Shown here: piece after piece, positions 50,317-59,400 of the stretch | Numbering within the stretch: the first letter of the stretch is position 1 | Layout of the letters: each line of letters opens with the position of its first letter | The notes under the pieces: model-generated | Database searches by the model: none | What the model was told of the DNA's origin: nothing | Seen by the model: the letters and a program-made list of their open reading frames with translations, nothing else | Origin: Halosimplex aquaticum | Lineage (GTDB): Archaea > Halobacteriota > Halobacteria > Halobacteriales > Haloarculaceae | Assembly: GCF_028747785.1 (NCBI RefSeq) | Contig: NZ_CP118158.1 | Span: forward strand, 3,906,001 to 3,970,000 | DNA length: 64,000 nucleotides | Direction of reading: 5' to 3' | Made by a program: the position numbers and the translations under genes

Positions 50317-52236
50317 TCAGTCGAAGCGGAACGTTTCGAGGTTCCGGGGGGCGTGGGTCCGGACGTTGAGTTCCTGGTAGAGCGCCGAGGAGAGCTGGTC
50401 CGTCGCCGTCTCGTCGCCGTGGACGCAGAGGACCTCTTCCGGGCGCGGGCTCATCGTCCCGACGAAGTCCTCCAGGCCGTTGCGGTCGGCGTGGCCGGAG
50501 AACCCGCTCACCGACTCGACGTCGAATCGCAACGTCATCTGCTCGCTCCGGCTGCCGCGGTCGCTGAACGGGATCTCGCGGCGGCCGCTCTGGATCCGGC
50601 GGCCGAGCGTCCCCTGGGCCTGGTACCCGACGAACAGTAGCGTGTTCTCCGGGTCGCCGCCCAGCAGCCGCAGCCAGGACATGATCGGCCCGCCGGTCAC
50701 CATCCCCGACGTCGAGAGGATGATGCACTCCTCGCCGTCGGCGATGTCCTCGCGCATCTCCTCGCCGCCGTCGACCTGCTGGAACTGGTCGGCGAGGAAC
50801 GGGTTCTCGTCCTCGTGGAGGATGCGCTCGCGCAGCCCGTCGCGGAGGAACTCCGGGTAGGCCGTGTGGATCGCCGTCGCCTCGCGGATCATCCCGTCGA
50901 GGTACACCGGCATCGTCGGGATCCGGCCCTCGCGCATCGCCTCTTCGAGGACGAGCATCAGCTCCTGGGAGCGGCCCACCGCGAACGCGGGGATGACGAC
51001 CTTGCCGCCCTCCTCGTAGGTCTCGTTGACGAGTTCGGTGAGCTTGCGCTCGCTGTCCTCCTGGTCGGTCTGGTAGTCGTCGCGCTTCCCGTAGGTCGAC
51101 TCCATGACGAGCGTCTCCGCCCGCGGGAAGTCGTTGGATGCGCCGTTGAACAGCCGCGTGTCCTTGTAGTGGATGTCGCCGGAGAAGACGACGTTGTGGA
51201 AGCCGTTCCCGATGTGGAAGTGCGAGACGGCGCTCCCGAGGATGTGCCCCGCGTTGTGCATCGTGAGCTTGACGTCCGGCGCGATGTCCGTCACGTCGCC
51301 GTACTCGACCGGGATAGTGTGTTTGAGCTCCTTGCGGACCATCTCGGACTCGTAGGGCGGCGAGCGCCCCTCCTTGGCGGCGACGTCGAGGTAGTCCAGC
51401 TGGAGCAGGCCCATCAGGTCCCGCGTGGCCTGCGTCGTGTAGATGGGGCCGTCGAAGCCGTACTTGAACAACAGCGGGAGCAGCGCCGAGTGGTCGAGGT
51501 GGGCGTGAGTCAGGACGACGGCGTCGAGGTCGGGGATCGGGTTCGCCTCGGGGACCTGGAGGTAGGGGACCTCCCCCTCGGCGCCCGGTTTGTCGCCGCA
51601 GTCGATCAGGATCCGCGTCTCCGGCGTCGAGAGGATGAAGGAGGCGCGGCCGACCTCGCGACAGCACCCGAGCGTCGTCACGCGGACCCAGTCGGTCTCT
51701 TCCTGTTGCTCGCGGTGGATCCGCTCGCCGACGCGTTCGAGGAACTCCCGGCGCTCGTCGCGCTCCTGGATGAGGAAGTTCCGGACGTTGTCGACGGTCG
51801 AGGACTCCATCGGCGGCGTCCGCAGGACCTCCGCGGTCCAGCCGACCTCCCGCTGGATCTCCCGGAGCGTGCTCCCGCGGTTGCCGATGACCATGCCGGG
51901 CTTCTCCGCCTCGATCACGACCTCGCCGGTCCCCGGGTAGAACCGCAGGTTCTCGATCCCGGCTTCCTCCGGGATGAGACTGCGGATCTGCGCCTCGGCG
52001 TCGCGCTCGCGGACCTGCGTGCCCGGCGCCGGGCGGACGGTGATTCGCTTGCGGACGGAACTGGCCAGTCGCGGGACCAGTCCGTCCTGCTCGGCGAACT
52101 TCTGGGGCGTCTCGGTGTAGATGACGAGTTCGGGGCCTTCGAAGGTGACCCGCGAAATCTCGAGTTCGTCGGGTATCTCGGCCTCGATGGTCTCTCGCAT
52201 CGCCTCGATCGGGTTCGTGCTGTCGTCAGTACTCAT
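50317..52236 (-). CDS. Transcription termination nuclease aCPSF1 (FttA)
   Basis: A 639-residue archaeal CPSF1 orthologue. Two KH domains occupy about 1-70 and 75-145 (VIGNRG loop at 116-121), then a metallo-beta-lactamase domain with HAHLDH at 244-249 and a beta-CASP domain with ESTYGKRDDYQ and AFAVGRSQELML, followed by the C-terminal SGFSGHAD motif. It cleaves nascent RNA at U-rich sites to end transcription. It lies upstream of nothing in the same operon and has a long upstream region. It and RNase J, 3 kb away, give the window two beta-CASP nucleases. Confidence 0.96.
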   Translation of the reverse strand: MSTDDSTNPIEAMRETIEAEIPDELEISRVTFEGPELVIYTETPQKFAEQDGLVPRLASSVRKRITVRPAPGTQVRERDAEAQIRSLIPEEAGIENLRFYPGTGEVVIEAEKPGMVIGNRGSTLREIQREVGWTAEVLRTPPMESSTVDNVRNFLIQERDERREFLERVGERIHREQQEETDWVRVTTLGCCREVGRASFILSTPETRILIDCGDKPGAEGEVPYLQVPEANPIPDLDAVVLTHAHLDHSALLPLLFKYGFDGPIYTTQATRDLMGLLQLDYLDVAAKEGRSPPYESEMVRKELKHTIPVEYGDVTDIAPDVKLTMHNAGHILGSAVSHFHIGNGFHNVVFSGDIHYKDTRLFNGASNDFPRAETLVMESTYGKRDDYQTDQEDSERKLTELVNETYEEGGKVVIPAFAVGRSQELMLVLEEAMREGRIPTMPVYLDGMIREATAIHTAYPEFLRDGLRERILHEDENPFLADQFQQVDGGEEMREDIADGEECIILSTSGMVTGGPIMSWLRLLGGDPENTLLFVGYQAQGTLGRRIQSGRREIPFSDRGSRSEQMTLRFDVESVSGFSGHADRNGLEDFVGTMSPRPEEVLCVHGDETATDQLSSALYQELNVRTHAPRNLETFRFD

Positions 52237-52530
52237 TCATATCGTGTGTTCCGCGTGTGGTCGGGGATGGTCTCTCGGTCGGCCGACGACGGCCGTCGGC
52301 GCGAGCGCTCAGAGCGGTTCGTTCGAACGGATCCGGCCGCGAGTCGCCGCCTCGGCCGCCCTCGCCGTGGAATCTGGCCCGGACGGAGAGAAGAACCGAA
52401 ACCGGCGGTTCGGTGCCCGCGAACGGACGACGTCGTTCGCTTTCAGGTAGTCGAGTCACAGTATAAACCGTTTCCGACACTCGCCTCGGCGCACCCCAGC
52501 CCCCGCCCCGTCGCTCTCGGCTCTCGTCAT
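52237..52530. other. Upstream region of aCPSF1 with predicted leader
   Basis: No gene. A TATA-like TTTATAC on the minus strand (52462-52468) is about 225 nt from the ATG and predicts a leader of about 200 nt. The start region holds an 8-bp stem (52419-52426 with 52433-52440, around a 6-nt loop), which would lie at the 5' end of the mRNA. Confidence 0.4.
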
Positions 52531-54192
52531 TCACTGCTCCCGGTCGCGCTGGCGCATGCTCTGGCGAGTGAACTGCGGCTGGGCGCGGATCCCGCGGCGC
52601 CTGCGGAACGAGAAGTACAGCAGGGCGGCGACGAGAACGGCGAGCGCGACGGTGACGGCGGCGGCGACCAGTTGCTCGAACGCGAAGAGCACGGCCGAGG
52701 AGAAGACGGCGCTCGCGAGGACCATCCCGTAGATGAGCCGCCGGGTCACGCGCCCGAGGAGGTTCTGGGAGTCCCGGAAGTCCACCTCGACCTGGAGGTC
52801 CTCGTGGATCGCCAGATCGAGCACTTCTTCGATCTTCGGGGGCGTCCTGACGGCGGACTTGGTCGCCTCCTGGACCTCGTCGACGCGGTCCTCGACGTAC
52901 TCGCGGGCGGTGTCGGCGAGGAAGCCCTGCCGGCGGAGGTAGTCCGTCGCCACGTCGATGAAGTCGAAGTCCTCGTCGAGGGTGACGCAGACCCCCTCGA
53001 CGACGGTGGCCACGCGGAGGACCAGTGCGAGGTTCGCGGGCAGGCGGAACGGGAAGTCGTAGATGGTGTCCTCGACCTGCTGGACGATCTGCTGGACGCG
53101 GTACTGCTCGATGTCCTCGCCGCGGGCGTCGGCGATGGCGAGTTCGAGCACGTCGGCCATCACCTTCCGGTCGGCGTCCGGACTGAGGGTCCCCATCTCG
53201 ATCAGCGCGTCGAGGATCGCCTGGATGTCCTGGTTGGCGACGGCGACGTAGAAGTCGACGATCTTCTCCTGGATGAACGGGTCGACGTACCCGCTCATGC
53301 CGAAGTCGTAGAAGACGAGCGTGCCGTCGTCCTGGACGGCGAGGTTGCCGGGGTGCGGGTCGGCGTGGAAGACGCCGTCCTCGATGATCATCTGGAGGTA
53401 CGCCTCCTGGAGCGTCCGGGCCAGCTCAGTGCGGTCGAGGTGGCGGTCGTCGAGTTCCTCGAGGTCGGTTATCTTCGTCCCGGGGACGTACTCCATCGTC
53501 AGGACGCGGTCGGTCGACCGGGACTCGTCGACCTCGGGCATGCAGATGTCCGGGTCGCCGGCGAAGTTCGCGCGGATCTCCGCGAGCATCCGCGCCTCGC
53601 GCTCGTAGTCCATCTCCTGGCGGATCGTGCGGTCGAACTCGTCGGCCAGCGTCTCCAGCGAGAACGCCCGCGACTCGTCGACGAAGTACAGCAGGATCGG
53701 CAGCGCCCACTTGACCACCCGCAGGTCCGCTTCGACGAGGTCTTCCACGCCCGGCCGGCGCACCTTGACGGCGACCTCGCCGTCTTCTGTCCGCGCGTGG
53801 TACACCTGGCCGAGGCTCGCGCCGCTGATCGCCTCGGTGTCGAACTCGGCGAAGCGGCTGTCGACGGGGCCGAGTTCCTCTTCGAGGACGACGCGGGCGC
53901 GCTCCCAGTCGGCCGGGGGCACGCGGTCCTGGAGCTCCTCGAGCTCCTCGATGTACTCCGGCGGGAGCACGTCGGGCCGGGTCGAGAGCAGCTGGCCCAG
54001 CTTGATGAACGTCGGTCCGAGCGTCAGGAGGGTGTCGAGGAGGGTCCGGGCGCGCTCGCGCTGGGTCTCCGGCGAGACCGACCGGCGGCGGCCGAAGAGG
54101 AAGAACCGGTTGCGGTCGCGGACGTACGCCACCGCGAGCGGCAGGAACTGCCACGTGACGACGACGAACCGCCAGTATGCGCGTATGTTCAC
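52531..54192 (-). CDS. ABC1 kinase-like protein (AarF/UbiB family)
   Basis: A 553-residue atypical kinase starting at a GTG at 54192. The family marks are in place: KLGQ (64-67), Ala-rich loop SGASLGQV (123-130) in place of the Gly-rich loop, HADPHPGN (276-283) and YDFG (295-298). Two C-terminal helices (about 495-535) anchor it. UbiB-like proteins take part in quinone or lipid biosynthesis or transport. Its start lies 6 nt after the Hsp20-like gene, so the two are one operon. Confidence 0.94.
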   Translation of the reverse strand: MNIRAYWRFVVVTWQFLPLAVAYVRDRNRFFLFGRRRSVSPETQRERARTLLDTLLTLGPTFIKLGQLLSTRPDVLPPEYIEELEELQDRVPPADWERARVVLEEELGPVDSRFAEFDTEAISGASLGQVYHARTEDGEVAVKVRRPGVEDLVEADLRVVKWALPILLYFVDESRAFSLETLADEFDRTIRQEMDYEREARMLAEIRANFAGDPDICMPEVDESRSTDRVLTMEYVPGTKITDLEELDDRHLDRTELARTLQEAYLQMIIEDGVFHADPHPGNLAVQDDGTLVFYDFGMSGYVDPFIQEKIVDFYVAVANQDIQAILDALIEMGTLSPDADRKVMADVLELAIADARGEDIEQYRVQQIVQQVEDTIYDFPFRLPANLALVLRVATVVEGVCVTLDEDFDFIDVATDYLRRQGFLADTAREYVEDRVDEVQEATKSAVRTPPKIEEVLDLAIHEDLQVEVDFRDSQNLLGRVTRRLIYGMVLASAVFSSAVLFAFEQLVAAAVTVALAVLVAALLYFSFRRRRGIRAQPQFTRQSMRQRDREQ

Positions 54193-54198
54193 GTGAAC

Positions 54199-54552
54199 TC
54201 AGCCGTCGATGGGGATCTCCGTCTCCGGCGCGGCCTCGGCCTTGGGGAGTTCGAGTTCGAGGACGCCCCTGTCGATCGACCCGGAGGCGCCGGCGCCGGT
54301 GACCCCCGGTGGCAGCGGCAGTTCGACGTCGAGGAACAGCGAGCGCTCCTCCTCGACGTATTCGAAGTCGGCGGGGACGTCTTTCTCGCGGCGCGCCTCG
54401 ACGCGCAGCCGACTGCCGTCGACCGCCGCGTCAACTGTCGCCTCGGACGCACCGGGCAGGTCGAGCACCAGCAGGTACGCGTCGTCGCTCTCCAGCACGT
54501 CGGCGAAGACGGCGTCGGGCAGGTCCCTGAGCGCGTCGCGCAACGATGTCAT
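54199..54552 (-). CDS. Hsp20-like (alpha-crystallin) protein
   Basis: A 117-residue protein with the alpha-crystallin core: YLLVLDLPG, then a strand RLRVEARRE and the final GVLELELPKAE. It lacks an IXI tail and has a Pro/Glu end. As the first gene of the operon with the ABC1 kinase, it may aid that protein; the pairing is only positional. Confidence 0.85.
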   Translation of the reverse strand: MTSLRDALRDLPDAVFADVLESDDAYLLVLDLPGASEATVDAAVDGSRLRVEARREKDVPADFEYVEEERSLFLDVELPLPPGVTGAGASGSIDRGVLELELPKAEAAPETEIPIDG

Positions 54553-54632
54553 GGGCGGTGCTTGGGATGCGACGGCGAAAAAGGCCGCGGTGTCTCAGCC
54601 CCGACGGGCGGCCGAACGGCTGCGACGCACCG

Positions 54633-54639
54633 CTTATTG
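54633..54639 (+). promoter_or_regulatory. TATA-like element of the moeA operon
   Basis: CTTATTG centred about 26 nt upstream of the ATG at 54662, which fits a leaderless transcript. Confidence 0.45.
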
Positions 54640-54661
54640 GCCGGGCGCCGGAACCGTCGGT

Positions 54662-55882
54662 ATGACCGAGTCACGCCGGTCGGCTCCCGACCGGACTTCG
54701 CCGTCGACGGCCCGCGAGCGACTCCGCGCGGTCGTCGCCCCCATCGACAGGACCGAGACGCTCCCGGTCAGCACCGCCGTCGACCGCCCGCTCGCCGAGC
54801 CGGTGACCGCCCACCGCGCGGTCCCCTCGTTCGACCAGGCCGCACGCGACGGCTTCGCCGTCCGCGCCGCCGACACGGCCGACGCGCGGGTAGAACTCGC
54901 CGTGGCGACCGCCTCGGCCGACGGGGGCGCCACCGCGTCCGTGGAACCCGGGACGGCCGTGCCCGTGGAGGCGGGTGACGAACTGCCGGACGGGGCCGAC
55001 GCAGTGGTCTATCCGGACGCGACGGGCGAATCCCTCGCAGTCGTGCGCCCGGTCGACCCGGAGGTCGGAGTCCGCCGCGCCGGCGCGGACGTCGCCGCCG
55101 ACGAGACGGTCAGGCCGGCGGGCCACCGGTTGCGACCGTCCGATCCCGCGCTCTGCACCGCGGTCGGTCGGACGCGCGTCGAAGTCGTCCAGCGGCCCGC
55201 CGTCGGCATCGTCCCGACCGGCGGAGGGATCGCGGACGGCGGCTCTCGGCCCGAGGAGACCGTCGAGACGAACGGGACGACCGTCGCGGAGTTCGCCGAG
55301 CGCTTCGGCGGCAAGGTGACCTACCGGGATCCGGTCACGCCCGACCCGCACGCCCTCCGCGCCGCCGTCCAGCGCGACCTGACGAAGGACCTACTCGTCA
55401 CCGTCGGCGGGACGGGGCCGGGCGAATCGGACCGCATCGTCGACGTCATCGCCGACCTCGGCGAGGTGGAGGTCGACGGCGTGGCGGTCGAACCCGCCGA
55501 GACCACGGCCCTGAGCGTCGTGAACGACCGACCGATCCTCTCGCTCCCCGGCGACCCCGTCGCGGCGTTCGTCGCGACGACGCAGTTCGTCGCGCCCGCC
55601 GTCGCCCGCCTCGCCGGCCGCGACCCGCCCGTACCGGTGACCGCGGACGCCGCGCTCGCGACCGCCCTCGACGGCGAGGCCGGCGTGACCTCGGTCGTCC
55701 CCGTCGAATTCGAGGAAGGGGACGAATCCGACACCGAGACGGAGCGGACCGCACGTCCCGTCGCCGACGAACCGCTGTCGACGCTCGCCCGCGCCGACGG
55801 GTGGATGGTCGTCCCGCCGACGCGCGAGCGACTGGCCGCGGGCGAAACGGTTTCCGTCGAGCGCTGGGAGGCGTCGGTATGA
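54662..55882 (+). CDS. MoeA-like protein with degenerate active-site motifs
   Basis: A 406-residue MoeA homologue starting at the ATG at 54662. The overall order of MoeA is kept, but the conserved stretches are changed: AARDGFA in place of AMDGYA (60-66), PTGGGI for TGDEL, VGGTG for the SGG loop, and EPAETT in place of KPGKP. Enzymatic molybdenum insertion is therefore doubtful. It overlaps the next gene, which has intact motifs, by 4 nt, so the two may form a complex or one may be a regulator. Confidence 0.88.
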   Translation: MTESRRSAPDRTSPSTARERLRAVVAPIDRTETLPVSTAVDRPLAEPVTAHRAVPSFDQAARDGFAVRAADTADARVELAVATASADGGATASVEPGTAVPVEAGDELPDGADAVVYPDATGESLAVVRPVDPEVGVRRAGADVAADETVRPAGHRLRPSDPALCTAVGRTRVEVVQRPAVGIVPTGGGIADGGSRPEETVETNGTTVAEFAERFGGKVTYRDPVTPDPHALRAAVQRDLTKDLLVTVGGTGPGESDRIVDVIADLGEVEVDGVAVEPAETTALSVVNDRPILSLPGDPVAAFVATTQFVAPAVARLAGRDPPVPVTADAALATALDGEAGVTSVVPVEFEEGDESDTETERTARPVADEPLSTLARADGWMVVPPTRERLAAGETVSVERWEASV

Positions 55883-57843
55883 GCGACCGCAAGGAGTTCC
55901 GCGACCTCGCCGACCCGGAGCGGGCCCGCGAGACTGTCGCCTCCCTGAATCTGTCGACGGGGAGCGAGCGCATCCCACTGGAAGACGCTCGGGGGCGCGT
56001 CCTCGCCGAACGGGTCGACGCGACCCTCGACGTGCCGGGATTCGACCGCGCCGCGATGGACGGGTACGCGGTCCGCGCGCCGGACACTTACGGCGCCGAC
56101 GACTCCCCGGTCGCGCTCCCCGTCGTCGGGAGCGTACACGCCGGCGAGACCCCCGGCCTGTCCCTCGACGCCGGCGAAGCGGCGGAGATATCGACGGGCG
56201 CCGTCATGCCGGAAGGGGCCGACGCGGTCGTGATCGTCGAGCGGACGGAAGAAGTGGCCGGGAGCGAGGTCGACGGCGACAGCCCGTCGGATCGGGGTGT
56301 CCGCGTCGAGACGGCGGTCACGCCCGGCGAGAACGTCATGCTCGCCGGCGCCGACATCGCCGCCGGCGAGCGGGCGCTCGGACCGGGCACGCGTCTCACT
56401 CCCCGGGAGATCGGACTGCTCTCGGCGCTCGGCGTCGACGAGGTGCCGGTCCGCGCCGAGCCCCGGGTCGCCATCGTCTCGACCGGCGACGAACTCGTCC
56501 GGCCGGGCGGCGACCTCGACCACCGCTCCGGCCAGATATACGACGTGAACAGCTACGCCGTCGCCTCCGCCGTCGAGGAAGCGGGCGGCGACCCGGTCGT
56601 CTACCCCCACGTCGGCGACGACATGGACGCGATGGAGCGGACGCTCGTCGAGGCCGCCGCCGACTGCGACCTGGTGCTCACCTCCGGGTCCACGAGCGCC
56701 AGCGCGGTCGACGTCGTGTATCGAGTCATCGAGGAGCGCGGCGAACTCCTGCTCCACGGCGTGGCGATAAAGCCCGGCAAGCCGATGCTCGTCGGTCGGA
56801 TCGGCGGCGAGGACGGACCCGCCGACGCGAACCCCGACAGTGGCGCCGCCTACGTGGGCCTCCCCGGCTACCCCGTCTCGGCGCTGACCATCTTCCGCAC
56901 GTTCGTCGCGCCCGCCATCCGTTCCGCCGTGGGACTGCCCGAACCGCAGACCGCCCGCGTCGACGGCCGGATGGCCGTCTCCGAGCGCTCGGAGGAAGGC
57001 CGGCGCCGCCTGCTCGCGGTCGGCCTCGTCGAGGACGAATCGGGCGAGACGCTCGTCTACCCCGTCGACAAGGGCAGCGGCGCGACGACGACGCTCACCG
57101 CGGCGGACGGCGTTGTCGACGTGCCCGCGGACACGAACCGCCTCGCCGCCGGCGACTCGGTCACCGTCGACCTGTTCTCGCCGGACGTCCGCCCGCCGAC
57201 GCTGCTGGGCGTCGGCGAAGACGACCCCGCGCTCTCGGGACTGCTGGACCGGCTCGACCGCCCGCGGTATCTCGCTCGCGGGTCGCGCGGCGGACTCCGA
57301 CAGCTTCGCGACGGACTGCCGGACGTCGCCGTCGTCGCCGGCCCGTTCGACGCCGAGCAGGAGGACGTGACCGACGCCGTCGACCTCGGCGGCTGGACGC
57401 GCGAGTGGGGCCTCGTCGTTCCCGACGGGAACCCCGAGAGCGTCGACGGGCTCGGCGATCTGGTCGACCGCGACCTCGCGTTCGTCAACCGCGGGTCCGA
57501 GTCCGGCCTCCGGACCAGTCTCTCGAACGCCCTCGCCGAACTGGCCGAGGAGCGAGGGGTGGAACGGCGGGACGTGACCGACGCCATCTCCGGGTTCGAC
57601 CTGGCCGCGCGGGCGTTCGAGAGCCCCGCGCGGTCCGTGGCCGCCGGCGACGCCGACGCCGGGCTCGGGCTCCGCGCGACGGCCTCGAAGTTGGGACTTG
57701 ATTTCGTCCCCGTCGGCGTCCAGTCCGTCCGCGTGCTGGCGAACCCGGACCGGACGGAGAAAGCGAGCGTGAGGGAATTGAGCGACTGCCTCGACGACCT
57801 CTCGGACGTTCTCGACGGCCTCGACGGCTTCGAGAGCGAGTGA
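55879..57843 (+). CDS. moeA: MoeA fused to a periplasmic-binding-like (PBP) domain
   Basis: A 654-residue protein. The N-terminal part (about 1-405) is a complete MoeA with AMDGYA (59-64), STGDEL, TSGSTSASAVD and KPGKP. The C-terminal part (about 420-650) is a type 2 periplasmic-binding-like domain (VGEDDPALSGLL, FVNRGSESGLR, AAGDADAGLG), in the pattern of MoeA proteins that sense molybdate or a molybdenum cofactor. It inserts molybdenum into the adenylated pterin. The upstream MoeA-like gene is coupled to it. Confidence 0.92.
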   Translation: MSDRKEFRDLADPERARETVASLNLSTGSERIPLEDARGRVLAERVDATLDVPGFDRAAMDGYAVRAPDTYGADDSPVALPVVGSVHAGETPGLSLDAGEAAEISTGAVMPEGADAVVIVERTEEVAGSEVDGDSPSDRGVRVETAVTPGENVMLAGADIAAGERALGPGTRLTPREIGLLSALGVDEVPVRAEPRVAIVSTGDELVRPGGDLDHRSGQIYDVNSYAVASAVEEAGGDPVVYPHVGDDMDAMERTLVEAAADCDLVLTSGSTSASAVDVVYRVIEERGELLLHGVAIKPGKPMLVGRIGGEDGPADANPDSGAAYVGLPGYPVSALTIFRTFVAPAIRSAVGLPEPQTARVDGRMAVSERSEEGRRRLLAVGLVEDESGETLVYPVDKGSGATTTLTAADGVVDVPADTNRLAAGDSVTVDLFSPDVRPPTLLGVGEDDPALSGLLDRLDRPRYLARGSRGGLRQLRDGLPDVAVVAGPFDAEQEDVTDAVDLGGWTREWGLVVPDGNPESVDGLGDLVDRDLAFVNRGSESGLRTSLSNALAELAEERGVERRDVTDAISGFDLAARAFESPARSVAAGDADAGLGLRATASKLGLDFVPVGVQSVRVLANPDRTEKASVRELSDCLDDLSDVLDGLDGFESE

Positions 57844-57879
57844 TAGCGTATCGATACCTGCTGAAACCGCTCGACGAGC

Positions 57880-58512
57880 TCAGAGGTCGTCGAAGCCGCC
57901 GATGCGGCGGTCGCCCAGGACGCACTGACCGCGTTCGACCGCGTCGACGCGGTCGACGTGGATCGCGTCGATGCCGGCGTTCCACGCCGCGCCTGTGTCG
58001 TCGGGGTCGTCGCCGACGAGGGCTCCCTCGTGGCCGTTGTACCCGACGCCGAGGCGGTCCATCGCCAGTTCGACCGGTTTCGGGTCGGGCTTCCAGCCGA
58101 TGTCGTCGTCGCAGCAGACGACGGCGTCGAACCAGTCGGCGATGTCGTGGTGGTCGAGCAGCGGCCCGGTCAGGTACGACTGGCAGTGGGTGACCACGCC
58201 GGTCGGACAGTCGAGGCCGCTGATGAACGCCGCCGCGTCCTCGTAGACGAACGACGACTCCGCGCGGGCGATCGGGTCTTCGACCTCGTGGAACGTCTCC
58301 CAGAACACGTCGGGGTCGAGGCCGCGCCGGGAGAAGACGTCGGATCGCGCGCCTCCGACGCCGTACCACAGGTGGTCGGCCTCGCGGTCGGTAAAGCTGT
58401 ACCCGAGCCGGTCCCCCACTTCGCCGATGACCTCGCGGGGGTAGTCGGGGTCGACGTCGACGACCGTGCCGTCGAGGTCGAACAACCAGAAATCGTACGC
58501 GTCGCCGGCCAT
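57880..58512 (-). CDS. HAD-family hydrolase
   Basis: A 210-residue HAD phosphatase of the beta-phosphoglucomutase/phosphoglycolate phosphatase type. Motif I FDLDGTVVD, motif II VVTHCQ, motif III KPDPKP and motif IV VGDDPDD are present, with a helical cap between I and II. A minus-strand TATA-like ACTTACA (58539-58545) about 30 nt upstream implies a leaderless transcript. Substrate unknown. Confidence 0.9.
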   Translation of the reverse strand: MAGDAYDFWLFDLDGTVVDVDPDYPREVIGEVGDRLGYSFTDREADHLWYGVGGARSDVFSRRGLDPDVFWETFHEVEDPIARAESSFVYEDAAAFISGLDCPTGVVTHCQSYLTGPLLDHHDIADWFDAVVCCDDDIGWKPDPKPVELAMDRLGVGYNGHEGALVGDDPDDTGAAWNAGIDAIHVDRVDAVERGQCVLGDRRIGGFDDL

Positions 58513-58538
58513 TGGATCGATACTATAGGAGTCTGGAC

Positions 58539-58545
58539 TGTAAGT
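58539..58545 (-). promoter_or_regulatory. TATA-like element of the HAD gene
   Basis: ACTTACA on the minus strand, centred 30 nt before the ATG at 58512. Confidence 0.5.
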
Positions 58546-58638
58546 ACCTTCTGGCGAGCACCAGCAGCGGCCGCCCGCTGTCCGGCGATCCCCCGACCAG
58601 GATCGCTCGGCGAAGCGTGGCGGCCGGGACCGACCGGA

Positions 58639-58645
58639 TTTATGA
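58639..58645 (+). promoter_or_regulatory. TATA box of the YIP1-like gene
   Basis: TTTATGA centred 30 nt before the ATG at 58672, in a locally A/T-rich stretch. Confidence 0.5.
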
Positions 58646-58671
58646 CATAGACGGTCCAGCGTGCGGACACC

Positions 58672-59358
58672 ATGGGCCTGTCAACGCTGGTCACCGACCC
58701 GCGGACGTTCTTCGCGCGGCGGCGGGACGACCCCTCGCTTGTCGGCCCCGCGCTCGTCGTCGTCGCGCACGCCCTCCTCGTGATCGCCCCGACGGCGCTG
58801 CTCCTCCGGACGTTCGGCCGCCTGCTGTCCGAAATCGACCTGGGTACGCTCGTCTACGCCACCGCGAGCCAGCGCGTCAGCGCGCCTGGGTCGTTCGTCC
58901 TCCTGCTGTGGGTCAACGCCGTCGCCTACTTCGCGATCTGGCTCGCGGTCGCGGCGGTGATCTACCTCGTCTCCCTGTACTTCGACGGCGAGGGGCCCTT
59001 CCGGCGCGTGCTCGCGTTCGTCGGATGGACGCTCGCGCCGACGCTGATCCCGGCGGCCGCGTCCGCAGTCGCGATGACCGCGATCTTCCTCGACGCGCCC
59101 ACGTTCGCGTCGGAGGCGGCGCTCAATCAGTGGGTTCGCTCGACCGTCGTGGACCATCCGGCCCGGGTGGCCGTCGACTTCGCCCGGCCGCTGTTCACCC
59201 TCTGGGTCGTCTACCTGTGGACGCTGGCCGCCGAGTACGGCCGTGATCTCACGCAGCGTCAGGCGCTGCTCTGCATCGCGCTCCCCGGAGGGATCGCGGT
59301 GCTGAACGCCGTCGGAACCTACGTCGCGTTCCTCGCGCAGGTTCTCGGACTGGTCTGA
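58672..59358 (+). CDS. YIP1 family membrane protein
   Basis: A 228-residue protein with five helices (about 25-45, 75-95, 120-145, 165-185, 200-225). The N-terminal DPRTFFARRRDDPSL segment and the WTLAPTLIPAAAS helix match the Yip1 domain used by haloarchaeal proteins. The function of prokaryotic members is unknown. It is divergent from the HAD gene with about 160 nt between them. Confidence 0.85.
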   Translation: MGLSTLVTDPRTFFARRRDDPSLVGPALVVVAHALLVIAPTALLLRTFGRLLSEIDLGTLVYATASQRVSAPGSFVLLLWVNAVAYFAIWLAVAAVIYLVSLYFDGEGPFRRVLAFVGWTLAPTLIPAAASAVAMTAIFLDAPTFASEAALNQWVRSTVVDHPARVAVDFARPLFTLWVVYLWTLAAEYGRDLTQRQALLCIALPGGIAVLNAVGTYVAFLAQVLGLV

Positions 59359-59400
59359 ATCGGCGTGAAAACTGGCGAGCCGAATCGAAAACGGGCGGGC

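Noticed and set aside
50072-50380. A plus-strand frame of about 100 codons next to aCPSF1
   Set aside because: It overlaps the 3' end of aCPSF1 in antisense and has no recognisable features.
50815-54978. A very long open frame on the plus strand across aCPSF1, the ABC1 kinase and Hsp20
   Set aside because: It is antisense to three genes with clear motifs; its composition (Arg/Val/Leu/Asp repeats) is the shadow of GC-rich coding strands.
58512-58672. A small open frame between the HAD and YIP1-like genes
   Set aside because: The gap is filled by two divergent promoters and no frame has coding style.
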